Of a stretch of DNA of 64,000 nt, positions 1 through 9,136 are shown in pieces. Within the stretch, counting starts at the first letter, position 1, and the number at the start of each line of letters is the position of its first letter. The stretch is from an uncultured Methylophilaceae bacterium (GTDB lineage Bacteria > Pseudomonadota > Gammaproteobacteria > Burkholderiales > Methylophilaceae), in the NCBI GenBank assembly GCA_903863255.1, contig CAIPBJ010000091.1, positions 1 through 64,000 of the forward strand, written 5' to 3'. The notes under the pieces are model-generated. The model was not told where the DNA came from, made no database searches, and worked only from the letters and a program-made list of their open reading frames with translations. The position numbers and the translations under genes were made by a program.

Positions 1-262
1 AGGGTTCTATGCTGTTCATAAAGAACGCCCTTTCTTCAACGATCTTGTTAAATTCATGATTTCTGGGCCTGTAATGATTCAGGCATTGGAAGGTGAAAAT
101 GCAGTACTGAAGAATCGTGAGCTCATGGGTGCTACAAATCCAAAGGATGCTGCTCCCGGTACGATTCGTGCGGATTTCGCTGAAAGTATAGATGCAAACG
201 CTGTTCATGGAAGTGATTCATTGGAAAACGCAACGATTGAAATCGCATACTTTTTTGGATGA
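1..262 (+). CDS. ndk: Nucleoside diphosphate kinase, 3' part (5' end outside the window)
   Basis: The reading frame is open from base 2 and ends at TGA 260-262, so only the C-terminal ~86 residues are visible. The enzyme transfers the gamma phosphate from ATP to NDPs through a phosphohistidine in the cytoplasm. Visible family features are the segment [15 protein letters not shown], the ATNP element, GTIRADF, and the catalytic-histidine motif NAVHGSDS near the C-terminus. It ends in a short family-typical tail. It lies 13 bases upstream of rlmN, as in many Beta- and Gammaproteobacteria. An in-frame ATG at 56 is internal and not the start. Confidence 0.95.
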   Translation, partial: GFYAVHKERPFFNDLVKFMISGPVMIQALEGENAVLKNRELMGATNPKDAAPGTIRADFAESIDANAVHGSDSLENATIEIAYFFG

Positions 263-275
263 TTTGATAAATTAA

Positions 276-1382
276 TTGGATAATCTGCTGAATTTTAATC
301 ACTTTCAACTTGCCGAGTATTTTGAAAGCTTGGGGGAGAGGCCTTTTCGGGCAAAACAATTGATGAGATGGATTCATCGATTTGGGGTGAGCGATTTTGA
401 ACAGATGACGGATATTGCCAAGGATCTGAGGGCAAAATTGAAATTGCAGGCGGAAATTACCCCGCCTGCAATAAAACTTGAACAGATCTCCGATGATGGA
501 ACGCGTAAATGGTTGATTGATGCAGGTAATGATAACGGGATTGAAACTGTATTCATTCCTGAGGAAGACCGCGGAACATTATGCGTTTCTTCTCAGGTCG
601 GTTGCGCACTTGAATGTACTTTTTGTTCAACTGGAAGGCAAGGATTTAATCGTAACCTAAATGTTTCTGAAATAATCGGTCAGTTGTGGGTAGCGAATCA
701 TGCTCTTCGTGAAGACCCTTATTATGGCCAACTCACTAAGGACGATCGGATAATCAGCAACGTTGTCATGATGGGGATGGGTGAACCGCTGGCAAATTAC
801 GATAACGTAGTTACATCAATGCAAATCATGCTTGACGACTCGGCTTACGGATTAAGCAGAAGAAGGGTGACCCTTTCTACAAGTGGCTTGGTTCCTGCGA
901 TGGATAGGCTTAAAGAGGATTGCCCTGTCGCATTGGCTGTGTCTTTACATGCGCCCAATGACGAGTTAAGAGATATTCTTGTGCCTATAAACAGAAAATA
1001 TCCAATCAAAATGCTTATGGAGGCTTGTGAAAGGTATTTGGTTAAGGCCCCACGTGATTTTGTTACTTTTGAATATGTTATGCTGGATGGTGTCAATGAC
1101 ACGATAAGCCATGCAAATCAGGTTCTGGAGATCGTGAAACATTTACCATGTAAATTTAATTTAATCCCTTTTAATCCATTTCCAAATAGCGGTTACCAGG
1201 CATCGAGTCAGGAAAACATAAAGAATTTCCGTGATGTGCTAATGCAGGCAGGGTACGTCGTCACCACAAGAAAAACCAGAGGGGATGATATCGATGCGGC
1301 ATGCGGTCAATTGGCTGGGAATGTGCAAGATAGAACGCGTCGTTCTATTAGAATTAATTCGGTACAGGGAGTAATAACTTGA
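276..1382 (+). CDS. rlmN: Dual-specificity 23S rRNA/tRNA adenine-C2 methyltransferase RlmN
   Basis: A radical-SAM enzyme that makes m2A in 23S rRNA (A2503 in E. coli numbering) and in some tRNAs. The radical-SAM cysteines lie at about residues 110, 114 and 117 (CALECTFC). The two methyl-relay cysteines of the family correspond to C103 (GTLCVSS) and C343 (AACGQLAG); the C103-to-C110 spacing matches E. coli C118 to C125. [13 protein letters not shown] is the SAM-binding GGE-like region. The 368-residue length is normal. The start is TTG 276, because homologues have the N-terminal LLxF..L segment and the next ATG (363) would remove it. The end overlaps the pilW start as TTGA. Confidence 0.95.
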   Translation: MDNLLNFNHFQLAEYFESLGERPFRAKQLMRWIHRFGVSDFEQMTDIAKDLRAKLKLQAEITPPAIKLEQISDDGTRKWLIDAGNDNGIETVFIPEEDRGTLCVSSQVGCALECTFCSTGRQGFNRNLNVSEIIGQLWVANHALREDPYYGQLTKDDRIISNVVMMGMGEPLANYDNVVTSMQIMLDDSAYGLSRRRVTLSTSGLVPAMDRLKEDCPVALAVSLHAPNDELRDILVPINRKYPIKMLMEACERYLVKAPRDFVTFEYVMLDGVNDTISHANQVLEIVKHLPCKFNLIPFNPFPNSGYQASSQENIKNFRDVLMQAGYVVTTRKTRGDDIDAACGQLAGNVQDRTRRSIRINSVQGVIT

Positions 1383-2122
1383 AAGTTTGGTTGTCTTTGC
1401 TTTTGATTGGCTTAACTTCCTGTGTCGCTCAGCAGGTATCTCCAATTAGTTCAGAATCGGCCAGGCATGTAAGTGCAAAAGCGCATGCTGAACTCGCTTC
1501 GGAATATCTAAATAGAAAACAAATGGCATTTGCACTGGAGGAGTTCCAGAATGCCGCGACAATCGATCCAACTTATTCTCCAGCTTTTTCAGGCCTGGGT
1601 TTAGTCTATGAATCATTGCAGGAAGATGCCAAAGCAGAAGATAATTTCAAGAAAGCCATCAAGCTCGATCCTGAGAGTTCGGAGTCTCATAATAACTATG
1701 GTTCTTTTCTTTGTTCAAGAAACCGCATAGATGAGTCCATTAATCAGTTTATGCTGGCCCTAAACAATCCTCTTTATGCCACGCCAGCGTTTGCATACCT
1801 TAACGCAGGACTTTGCTCGCTGAAGAAGCCTGACACTCGTAACGCCGAGATTTATCTAAAAAAGGCGCTAGAGATTCAACCGCTCTTGCATCCCGCTGCT
1901 TATTATTTGGCCAAAATCTATCTGGAAAGAAAACAGTATAATTACGCCAATGAAGCGATACAATATTCAATGACAAGTAATCCAGACTCAAAGACGCTGT
2001 GGTTAGGGATAAATATTGCCAGAGGATTGGGTGATAAGAACGCTGAGTCAAGCTATGCTCTGGAACTTAAAGGCAAATACCCTGATTCACCAGAAACGCA
2101 ATTACTATTATCAGGTAAATGA
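1379..2122 (+). CDS. pilW: Type IV pilus biogenesis TPR lipoprotein PilW/PilF
   Basis: A predicted outer-membrane lipoprotein that pilots the PilQ secretin and supports type IV pilus assembly. The N-terminus has a short lipoprotein signal peptide with lipobox LTSC (Cys15). The rest is a series of tetratricopeptide repeats, visible as recurring A..Y..LG..Y and Y..A...F..A..L.P blocks over about residues 35-235. The length of 247 is normal. The start is TTG 1379, overlapping the rlmN stop, and is needed for the signal peptide. Its position between rlmN and rodZ is the standard proteobacterial context. No other pilus gene is visible in the window. Confidence 0.9.
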   Translation: MKVWLSLLLIGLTSCVAQQVSPISSESARHVSAKAHAELASEYLNRKQMAFALEEFQNAATIDPTYSPAFSGLGLVYESLQEDAKAEDNFKKAIKLDPESSESHNNYGSFLCSRNRIDESINQFMLALNNPLYATPAFAYLNAGLCSLKKPDTRNAEIYLKKALEIQPLLHPAAYYLAKIYLERKQYNYANEAIQYSMTSNPDSKTLWLGINIARGLGDKNAESSYALELKGKYPDSPETQLLLSGK

Positions 2123-3081
2123 TAATGTCAGAACTAACTGAACATCCTGAAAAGATTATTGAGGCAAACGTAACGCTCAAGCTAGGTGAGTTTTTTACAG
2201 AGGCGAGAGAATCAAAGAATTTAACATTGGAGGATGCCTCAAATAGCCTTCGCCTTAGCGTAAAACAAATCACGGCCCTTGAGACGAACGATTTTTCTAT
2301 CCTTCCCGAACCAATGTTAACAAGAGGGTTTATCCGTAATTACGCAAAATTCCTTGAAATTGATCCTGAGCCATTGCTTCTTGCCTATAGGCATTTTTTC
2401 CCGATTGATGCGCCTCAGTCTATTGTTATTCAATCATCAAATGTAAGTATTGGAAGTGGCAAAAATAGTTTGTGGCTAAAATACATCGTTGCTAGCGTCC
2501 TAATTATTATTATTCTCGCAGGCTGGATACTGTATCGTGATTACATGCCGAATCTTCATTTGAATGAACCTAAACCTGATGCGATTTCTTCAATCAAGCC
2601 GATAAAAAACACGCCAGATGATGATTCGTCCCAGACATCGAATGTCGTTGAGGCCACACACGATGAAATTGCAGCACAAATGAATGACAGCCAAACGGAT
2701 AAAAATTCGAGTCAGACTCAGGTAGTCCCGGTTCCAATTGAGCCTCCGGCTGCAGCGACTGATAAGAAACCTGACATTGTGAAACCTGAGGCGATACATA
2801 AAGAACCGACCGTTCAGGCATCCATGGATTCAGCTCAGCCTTCAGGATCAAAACTAAGATTCTCAGTTTCTGAGAATTCATGGATAAAGGTACAAGACAA
2901 TTCCAACAAGGAGTTACTGAGTAAACTTGAGCCAGCCGGTAGCGAAGAGGAAGTCATAGGCGAGCCCCCCTTTAGAATTGTTATTGGAAATGCGCGTGGA
3001 ACGAAACTTATGTATCAGGACAAGACTGTTGATCTTGCCCCCAGCACGAACAATAACGTTGCACATTTGACTTTGGAATAA
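2119..3081 (+). CDS. rodZ: Cytoskeletal cell-shape protein RodZ
   Basis: A bitopic inner-membrane protein that links MreB filaments to the elongasome. Domain order: N-terminal helix-turn-helix of the HTH_25 type (about residues 20-85, with [11 protein letters not shown] and [14 protein letters not shown]); one membrane segment at about 118-139; a Pro/Ser/Thr-rich linker; and a C-terminal DUF4115-like beta domain from about 245 ([10 protein letters not shown]). ATG 2119 overlaps the pilW stop (ATGA). A second in-frame ATG at 2125 could equally be the start. The order rlmN-pilW-rodZ-ispG-hisS is conserved. Confidence 0.92.
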   Translation: MIMSELTEHPEKIIEANVTLKLGEFFTEARESKNLTLEDASNSLRLSVKQITALETNDFSILPEPMLTRGFIRNYAKFLEIDPEPLLLAYRHFFPIDAPQSIVIQSSNVSIGSGKNSLWLKYIVASVLIIIILAGWILYRDYMPNLHLNEPKPDAISSIKPIKNTPDDDSSQTSNVVEATHDEIAAQMNDSQTDKNSSQTQVVPVPIEPPAAATDKKPDIVKPEAIHKEPTVQASMDSAQPSGSKLRFSVSENSWIKVQDNSNKELLSKLEPAGSEEEVIGEPPFRIVIGNARGTKLMYQDKTVDLAPSTNNNVAHLTLE

Positions 3082-3083
3082 TT

Positions 3084-4367
3084 TTGGCTTGGAATCAGAA
3101 TAAAAATTATCGTTTCTCTCATCAAGTGATGATAGGAAATGTTCCGGTCGGTGGTAATTCACCTATAGTCGTCCAATCCATGACTAATACAGACACGGTT
3201 GACCCTATCGCTACTGTGAATCAGATAGTTGAACTTTGGAGTGCCGGTTCTGAACTTGTGAGGATAACAGTCAATTCTGCTGAAGCTGCTGCTCGAGTGT
3301 CTGAAATCCGTCAACGACTCGATGATATGGGGTGCACAGTCCCTTTGATCGGAGATTTCCATTTCAATGGACACAAACTATTGAAGGCATACCCTGACTG
3401 CGCCAAGTCGCTTGCAAAATACCGCATCAATCCGGGAAACGTCGGTAAGGGTAATAAGCGAGATGATCAATTTTCTTCCATGATTGAGACAGCAATCGAG
3501 TACGACAAACCGGTCAGGATCGGTGTCAATTGGGGCAGCCTAGATCAAGAAAAAATGGCAAGAATGATGGATTCGAATGCTAAGCTGGCTGAACCTTTGA
3601 CCTCTGAGGCGCTCATGCGCGAGGCTCTGATACAATCAGCTTTAGAAAGTGCGGAGCAGGCTGAAGCCTTGGGTTTGGCAAGTAACAAAATCATTATTTC
3701 CTGCAAAGTGAGTGCTGTTCAGGATTTGATAACGGTTTACAGGGATCTTGCCGAGCGATGCCAGTATCCTCTGCATCTTGGCCTAACTGAAGCAGGCATG
3801 GGATCCAAGGGAATTGTCGCTTCAACTGCAGCAATAGCAATCCTTCTGCAGGAGGGTATTGGCGATACCATTAGAATCAGCTTAACACCCGAACCAGGAG
3901 AATCCAGAACAAAGGAAGTGATTGTCGCTCAGGAAATTTTGCAGACGATGGGAATTCGTTCTTTTACGCCACTTGTCACCGCTTGTCCTGGTTGTGGCAG
4001 AACAACTTCAACTTTTTTCCAGGAACTGGCTCAAAACATCCAGAGTTTCTTGAGAGAAAAAATGCCCGTGTGGCGTAGTCTTTATCCAGGTGTAGAATCT
4101 TTAAATGTTGCAGTAATGGGTTGTGTCGTTAATGGCCCAGGCGAATCGAAATTGGCGAATATTGGTATCAGTCTTCCTGGCACAGGTGAGATACCCGTTG
4201 CACCTGTCTTTGTGGATGGTCAAAAAACCGTTACGTTAAAGGGTGACAATATTGCCGAAGAATTTCAAAGGATTGTAGAGGACTATATATATAAGAATTA
4301 CGCAGAGGGTGGAAAACTAAGGTCCGATAAAAAGATCATCCCTGTTACGCCCATATCAATTGATTAA
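3084..4367 (+). CDS. ispG: 4-hydroxy-3-methylbut-2-en-1-yl diphosphate synthase IspG
   Basis: Seventh step of the MEP isoprenoid pathway: reductive conversion of MEcPP to HMBPP by a [4Fe-4S] enzyme. Cluster ligands are visible at C301 and C304 (CPGCGR) and C347 (CVVNGPGE), with the conserved glutamate at E354. The N-terminal barrel carries VQSMTNTDT and GDFHFNG. At 427 residues it is the size of the proteobacterial two-domain form. The start is taken as TTG 3084, two bases after the rodZ stop. An ATG at 3129-3131 would remove the segment just before the conserved GNVPVGG and is less likely. Dxr of the same pathway is at 48592. Confidence 0.93.
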   Translation: MAWNQNKNYRFSHQVMIGNVPVGGNSPIVVQSMTNTDTVDPIATVNQIVELWSAGSELVRITVNSAEAAARVSEIRQRLDDMGCTVPLIGDFHFNGHKLLKAYPDCAKSLAKYRINPGNVGKGNKRDDQFSSMIETAIEYDKPVRIGVNWGSLDQEKMARMMDSNAKLAEPLTSEALMREALIQSALESAEQAEALGLASNKIIISCKVSAVQDLITVYRDLAERCQYPLHLGLTEAGMGSKGIVASTAAIAILLQEGIGDTIRISLTPEPGESRTKEVIVAQEILQTMGIRSFTPLVTACPGCGRTTSTFFQELAQNIQSFLREKMPVWRSLYPGVESLNVAVMGCVVNGPGESKLANIGISLPGTGEIPVAPVFVDGQKTVTLKGDNIAEEFQRIVEDYIYKNYAEGGKLRSDKKIIPVTPISID

Positions 4368-4397
4368 CCTAATTTAGTAACGTTCGATATTTATCCC

Positions 4398-5660
4398 ATG
4401 AGTGACAAGTTTCAAAGTATAAAAGGGTTCTACGATATTTTGCCCGATCAAACAGAGGTCTGGCAAAGACTTGAAGATATTTCCCGTAAAGTTCTAAAGC
4501 AATATGGCTACCGAAACATTCGTATGCCAATTGTAGAAAGCACGGATCTTTTTATTCGGAGTGTTGGTGAGCATACTGATATCGTTGAAAAAGAAATGTA
4601 TTCGTGGGTTGATGAGTTAAACGGAGATAAATTGACTTTAAGGCCAGAGGGTACGGCTGGTTGTGTTCGGGCTGTTGTCGAAAATAACCTGACGTATAAC
4701 GGACCTCAAAGACTTTGGTACATGGGGCCTATGTTCAGGCATGAGAATGTTCAGAAGGGACGTCAAAGACAGTTTCATCAAATCGGTGTTGAAGCTTTTG
4801 GCTTCAGTGGCCCTGAAGTGGATGCTGAACAAATCTTAATGCTTTCGCGATTATGGAAATCCCTTGATTTAACGGATGTCGAACTGCAACTGAATTCTAT
4901 CGGAGATTCAGATGAAAGAAATAAATATCGTCAAGAGTTAATTTCCTATTTTGAACAAAATATCGATTCGCTCGACAATGATGCAAAAAGAAGAATTTAT
5001 ACAAATCCGCTGAGAATTCTCGACAGCAAAAACCCAAGCATGCAATCCTTATGCGATAACGCGCCTCGTCTAATTGATAGCCTGGGGACGAGCAGTAGAG
5101 AACATTTTGAAAAGGTTTGTCAGATTTTACAGGACGCCAATGTCCCGTTTAAGTTGAATACACGTCTAGTAAGAGGTCTGGATTACTATAATCGAACTGT
5201 TTTTGAATGGGTCACAACCAGATTAGGCTCTCAAGGAACAATTGCTGGCGGCGGTCGCTACGATGGATTGGTGCAGAGGTTGGGTGGAGAACCAACACCG
5301 GCGTGTGGTTTTGGCATTGGTCTTGAACGAGTTTTTTTGTTGATGCAGGAATACGGTGTGGAGGCCAAAAATACTCCGGATGCCTATTTGGTAAATCTTG
5401 GTGAACTTGCTGAGAGAAAGGCCCCTCTAATTGCCGAAACGTTGCGAAACGAAGGATTGGATGTTGTGATGCATTCCGGTGGAGGTAGCTTCAAATCCCA
5501 AATGAAAAAAGCTGATAGAAGTAATGCACGATTTGCAATAATATTGGGTGACGATGAAGTAACTCTTGACCAGCTTACTTTGAAACCTATGCAGGGCTCT
5601 GGTGAGCAGCTGCATTTAACTATAAACGAAGCTTCTGAACTTCTCAAAAAATCAAGATGA
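4398..5660 (+). CDS. hisS: Histidyl-tRNA synthetase
   Basis: Class II aminoacyl-tRNA synthetase charging tRNA-His. Visible family motifs are the N-terminal IKGFYDILP, class II motif 2 region (GPMFRHENVQKGRQRQFHQ), the HisRS-specific RGLDYYNRTVFE and motif 3 with AGGGRYDGL at about residues 282-290. The C-terminal anticodon-binding domain contains the KSQMKKADRSNA segment. Length 420 is normal. It starts at ATG 4398 after a 30-base spacer from ispG. A paralogue of the catalytic domain, hisZ, lies at 30312. It keeps motifs needed for charging, unlike hisZ. Confidence 0.96.
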   Translation: MSDKFQSIKGFYDILPDQTEVWQRLEDISRKVLKQYGYRNIRMPIVESTDLFIRSVGEHTDIVEKEMYSWVDELNGDKLTLRPEGTAGCVRAVVENNLTYNGPQRLWYMGPMFRHENVQKGRQRQFHQIGVEAFGFSGPEVDAEQILMLSRLWKSLDLTDVELQLNSIGDSDERNKYRQELISYFEQNIDSLDNDAKRRIYTNPLRILDSKNPSMQSLCDNAPRLIDSLGTSSREHFEKVCQILQDANVPFKLNTRLVRGLDYYNRTVFEWVTTRLGSQGTIAGGGRYDGLVQRLGGEPTPACGFGIGLERVFLLMQEYGVEAKNTPDAYLVNLGELAERKAPLIAETLRNEGLDVVMHSGGGSFKSQMKKADRSNARFAIILGDDEVTLDQLTLKPMQGSGEQLHLTINEASELLKKSR

Positions 5661-6493
5661 ATCAATTGTTGAAAGTAAGTGACCTGTCTATTTCCGTGGC
5701 GGCGGAATTAGATAAGCAATTGGTAAAGAATATCTCCTTTTCCCTACAGTCTGGCAAGACGACTTGCATTGTCGGCGAATCGGGTAGCGGAAAGAGTCTG
5801 ACTGCCTTATCCATAATGGGACTGCTCTCCAAGCAGTTGAAAAGGGTAAGTGGGCAAATAGATTTTCAAGGAGAAGATTTAACAAAGCTTGATGGGTTAG
5901 CGTTACAAAAGATTCGAGGTGGACGCATTGGTATGATCTTTCAGGAACCAATGACCTCCTTAAATCCGGTATTGACAATTGGCTACCAAATTGGTGAGAC
6001 GTTGACCCAGCATTTGGGCATGAAGGGAAAGCTGCTTAAGGATAAGGTCGATTTCCTGCTTGAACAGGTTGGGATTCCATCCAATCGAGCCAATAGTTAT
6101 CCGGACGAGCTTTCGGGCGGTCAGAGGCAGCGAGTAATGATAGCCATGAGCATAGCTTGTGAACCCGCGATGCTGATTGCCGATGAACCAACAACAGCTT
6201 TGGATGTTACCGTTCAAGCTCAGATTCTAAAACTTCTACATGAGCTTAAAGGTAGAATGAATATGGCGATGTTGTTCATTACGCATGATTTCGGGGTGGT
6301 ATCCGACATTGCTGACGATGTAGTGGTTATGTTTCGCGGTGAAATTGTTGAATACGGAAAAGTGAATGATGTGCTTGGGAATCCCAGTCATCCTTATACA
6401 AAAGCCTTATTGGCGTGTGTACCTGATGCAGATGGTAAAAAGGCCTTAAAGCCTATTGATTATTCATGGATCAATGAATTTAAGGGAGCTTAA
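5657..6493 (+). CDS. Oligopeptide-type ABC transporter ATPase (DppD/YejF N-half-like)
   Basis: ATP-binding subunit of the peptide/nickel importer family. Walker A is GESGSGKS at residues 40-47, the Q-loop is FQEPMTSLNP, the signature LSGGQRQRV is near 152, and Walker B with catalytic Glu is LIADEPTTALD near 175. The end has NPSHPYTKALLACVP, typical of the oligopeptide transporter C-terminal motif, but the domain is short (278 residues). ATG 5657 overlaps the hisS stop (ATGA). It pairs with the next gene, matching the N- and C-terminal halves of the fused E. coli protein YejF. No permease or binding protein is encoded nearby, so the substrate is unknown. Confidence 0.85.
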   Translation: MNQLLKVSDLSISVAAELDKQLVKNISFSLQSGKTTCIVGESGSGKSLTALSIMGLLSKQLKRVSGQIDFQGEDLTKLDGLALQKIRGGRIGMIFQEPMTSLNPVLTIGYQIGETLTQHLGMKGKLLKDKVDFLLEQVGIPSNRANSYPDELSGGQRQRVMIAMSIACEPAMLIADEPTTALDVTVQAQILKLLHELKGRMNMAMLFITHDFGVVSDIADDVVVMFRGEIVEYGKVNDVLGNPSHPYTKALLACVPDADGKKALKPIDYSWINEFKGA

Positions 6494-6495
6494 AC

Positions 6496-7290
6496 TTGAA
6501 TGAAATTATTTTCAGTGCTGTTAATCTCAACAAAACTTACAAACAGAATGATGGACGTTTTGGAATTAGAGAGATCAAAGCGCTTGAGAATGTCAGTCTT
6601 CATCTTAGGAGCGGATCAACTCTTGCGATAGTAGGGGAATCTGGAAGTGGAAAATCCACTTTGGCTCGTTGTCTGTTACAATTGTTGCCCCTTGATAGCG
6701 GAGTGGTGTATTTCGAAGGAAAAAACCTGATTGGTTTAGATAAAAAGGAATTAAGGCAAATAAGACGGTATCTGCAAATGGTTTTTCAGGATCCTTTTGC
6801 TTCCCTTAATCCAAGACTGAAAGTTGGACAAATAGTGGGTGAAGGACTGGTCATTCATGGATTAGGAAGCGCTTCCGAACAACAGTCAAAAGTAATACGG
6901 ATGTTAGAACGGGTTGGTCTTGAAGAATCGGATATGGAGAAGTATCCACATGAGTTTTCAGGTGGACAAAGGCAGCGGATAGGAATTGCTCGTGCCTTGG
7001 TGTTATCACCTAAGGTTGTAGTTTGCGATGAGCCTGTTTCTGCATTGGATGTTTCGATTCAGGCACAAATTCTTTTGCTTTTGAAAGAATTGCAATCCGA
7101 AATGAATCTCAGCTATCTTTTTATCAGTCATGATTTGCGAGTGGTTAGGCATATTGCGGACGAAGTGGCAGTGATGTTTCAAGGGAAAATTGTAGAACAA
7201 GGGCAAGTGGTGGATATCTACAACAATCCAAACAATGAATATACTAAAAATTTACTTAAAGCAATCCCAGGTAATCGGGTTGCCTATTAA
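6496..7290 (+). CDS. Oligopeptide-type ABC transporter ATPase (DppF/YejF C-half-like)
   Basis: Second ATPase of the pair. It has Walker A GESGSGKST (47-55), Q-loop FQDPFASLNPRL, signature FSGGQRQRIGIARAL at about 155 and Walker B VVVCDEPVSALD at about 174-185. The N-terminal LNKTYK...ALENVSLHL is typical of the DppF/OppF side. The end has NNPNNEYTKNLLKAIP, the short oligopeptide C-terminal motif. The start is TTG 6496, preceded by a good Shine-Dalgarno (AAGGGAGC, 6482-6489); the ATG at 6500 is out of frame. It lies 2 bases after its partner, so the two are very likely co-translated and form a heterodimeric ATPase. Confidence 0.85.
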   Translation: MNEIIFSAVNLNKTYKQNDGRFGIREIKALENVSLHLRSGSTLAIVGESGSGKSTLARCLLQLLPLDSGVVYFEGKNLIGLDKKELRQIRRYLQMVFQDPFASLNPRLKVGQIVGEGLVIHGLGSASEQQSKVIRMLERVGLEESDMEKYPHEFSGGQRQRIGIARALVLSPKVVVCDEPVSALDVSIQAQILLLLKELQSEMNLSYLFISHDLRVVRHIADEVAVMFQGKIVEQGQVVDIYNNPNNEYTKNLLKAIPGNRVAY

Positions 7291-7322
7291 CAATTATTAA
7301 AATTGATTAGTCGGGAATAGAA

Positions 7323-7958
7323 ATGGCATACGATTTAGAAGAGCAGGATCAGTTAGATGCCTTGAAGGCATGGTGGAAAGTCAATAGTTCCAGGGTTACG
7401 ACGGGAATCACTATTCTTTGTGTTGCCTTGATTGGTTTTCAAGGTTGGCAATATTATTTAAATAAGCAATCCTCTCAGGCTTCGACTGAATATGAACTGC
7501 TTCAGAGTTACGATTTAAAAGATCCGAAAAACACTAAGACCATCCTGGCACTTTCTGGCGAGATGATGGATAAACTTTCTTCAACTCCTTACGCTGGAAG
7601 AGCAGCGCTCATTGCAGCAAGGACAAATTATGAGGCTAAGGATAATAAAAGTGCAAAAGCCCAACTGGATTGGGCCTCTAAAAATGCAAAAGAAGATGCC
7701 GTAAAAACGATAGCGCTCCTTCAGCTTGCGTCGATTCAAACAGAAGAAAAAGACTATGACGCTGCCTTAAAGACTTTATCATCCCAGCATGATGAGGCAT
7801 TTGAAGGCCTCTTCCTTGATTTGAAGGGTGATGTATTGCTGGCTCAAGGGAAAAAGCCTGAAGCAAAGCAGGCTTACATGGATGCATTGACGAAGCTTGA
7901 TGCACACGGACCTTATCACCGGTATACCGAACATAAATTAGAAGCGACCGGGAGCTAA
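7323..7958 (+). CDS. yfgM: YfgM-like membrane-anchored TPR protein (ancillary SecYEG/periplasmic chaperone partner)
   Basis: A 211-residue bitopic inner-membrane protein. A short cytoplasmic N-terminus (YDLEEQDQLDALKAWW, typical of the family) is followed by one membrane helix at about residues 25-45 and a periplasmic TPR_21-type helical domain. In E. coli, YfgM associates with SecYEG and PpiD. Its place directly upstream of bamB, between hisS and der, is the conserved context. It starts at ATG 7323 after a 32-base gap from the ABC pair, with GGGAATAG upstream. Confidence 0.9.
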   Translation: MAYDLEEQDQLDALKAWWKVNSSRVTTGITILCVALIGFQGWQYYLNKQSSQASTEYELLQSYDLKDPKNTKTILALSGEMMDKLSSTPYAGRAALIAARTNYEAKDNKSAKAQLDWASKNAKEDAVKTIALLQLASIQTEEKDYDAALKTLSSQHDEAFEGLFLDLKGDVLLAQGKKPEAKQAYMDALTKLDAHGPYHRYTEHKLEATGS

Positions 7959-7960
7959 AC

Positions 7961-9133
7961 TTGCGCATAATTAATGTTCTAGTTTTATCTTTTTTAACGA
8001 TCGTGTTCGCTGGCTGCACAAGCGTCACTGATCTAAAGACGGATATTTCAGAAAGTTTATTCGGAAGGCCCTTGTCTGATCCTCCTTCGCCACTTAATGA
8101 CTTCAAACCAACTGCCAAGGCAAATGTACTGTGGAGTGCCCAATTAGGTGAAAATGGCGACTACGATTTATCCCCTGTTGTAGACAATGGCTCAGTTTAT
8201 GCAGCAAGTTCCGCCGGTGATGTATATAAAATAAACTTAACAAATGGAAAGCAGATCTGGCGCGTTAACGCAGGAGAAACCATATCCGGTGGGGTAGGCG
8301 TTGGGTCTGACCTTGTCTTGGTAGGTTCAACTAGAGGGAATGTCATTGCTTTCGACCTAAATGGCAAAATGCTATGGAAATCCAAAGTAAGCAGTGAAAT
8401 TCTTAGTGCGCCAAAAATTGATTACAGTACCGTAGTCGTTCGTTGCGGCGATAGCAGAATCTATGGATTAAATGCGGCAGATGGATCCCGTAAATGGGTT
8501 TATGAGCGTGAGAATCCCCCTCTTAGTCTCCGAAGCAGTGCCGGAGTTGCACTCGATGGCGGTGCAGCTTACGCAGGTTTTGCCGGTGGAAAGTTAGTTG
8601 CTTTGAGGGTTGATGACGGAAAGGTCATATGGGAGGCATCCGTGGCTCAACCAAAAGGCACCACGGAAATAGAACGAATTGCTGATATCACCAGTTTGCC
8701 TGTAGTAGATGGTTCATTAGTTTATGCCGTAGCTTTTCAGGGTAGGGTCGCTGCCATTGAGCGTTCAACGGGCCATCTTGCCTGGAATCGTGATATATCG
8801 AGTTATACGGGCCTGACATCCGATGCAGCGAAGGTATTTATCTCACATGCAATGAGTGCGGTATATGCCCTGGATTTTGCAACAGGTAAAACTTATTGGC
8901 GTCAGGGTGACCTTAGACATCGTCAGATCACTGCTCCATTAGCTCTTGATAAATATATTGTAATCGGGGATGTTGAAGGTTACGTTCATTTCCTGAATCG
9001 AGAGGATGGTCTCTTCGCGGCTCGCATCCAAGTTGAAGAAAGTCCAGTCATGCCACTTATGACTTCCATTGGATCATCAGGATTGTTGTTACAAACCAGA
9101 AAAGGTGGTTTGTATGCAATCAATGTCAAATAG
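7961..9133 (+). CDS. bamB: Outer-membrane protein assembly lipoprotein BamB
   Basis: A lipoprotein subunit of the BAM complex and an eight-bladed beta-propeller scaffold for BamA. The signal peptide has lipobox FAGC (Cys19). Propeller (PQQ-like) repeats recur as VYAASSAGDVYKINLTNG, VIAFDLNGKMLWKS and IYGLNAADGSRKWVY. The length of 390 is normal. The start is TTG 7961, 2 bases after the yfgM stop, with GGGAG upstream. No ATG lies before the conserved propeller, so TTG must be used to keep the signal peptide. Other BAM genes in the window are bamD (10685) and bamA (51152). Confidence 0.93.
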   Translation: MRIINVLVLSFLTIVFAGCTSVTDLKTDISESLFGRPLSDPPSPLNDFKPTAKANVLWSAQLGENGDYDLSPVVDNGSVYAASSAGDVYKINLTNGKQIWRVNAGETISGGVGVGSDLVLVGSTRGNVIAFDLNGKMLWKSKVSSEILSAPKIDYSTVVVRCGDSRIYGLNAADGSRKWVYERENPPLSLRSSAGVALDGGAAYAGFAGGKLVALRVDDGKVIWEASVAQPKGTTEIERIADITSLPVVDGSLVYAVAFQGRVAAIERSTGHLAWNRDISSYTGLTSDAAKVFISHAMSAVYALDFATGKTYWRQGDLRHRQITAPLALDKYIVIGDVEGYVHFLNREDGLFAARIQVEESPVMPLMTSIGSSGLLLQTRKGGLYAINVK

Positions 9134-9136
9134 TTA

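Noticed and set aside
7678-8118. 146-residue antisense open frame across yfgM and bamB
   Set aside because: Spans the 3' end of one conserved gene and 5' end of another; no family features and no plausible start signal.
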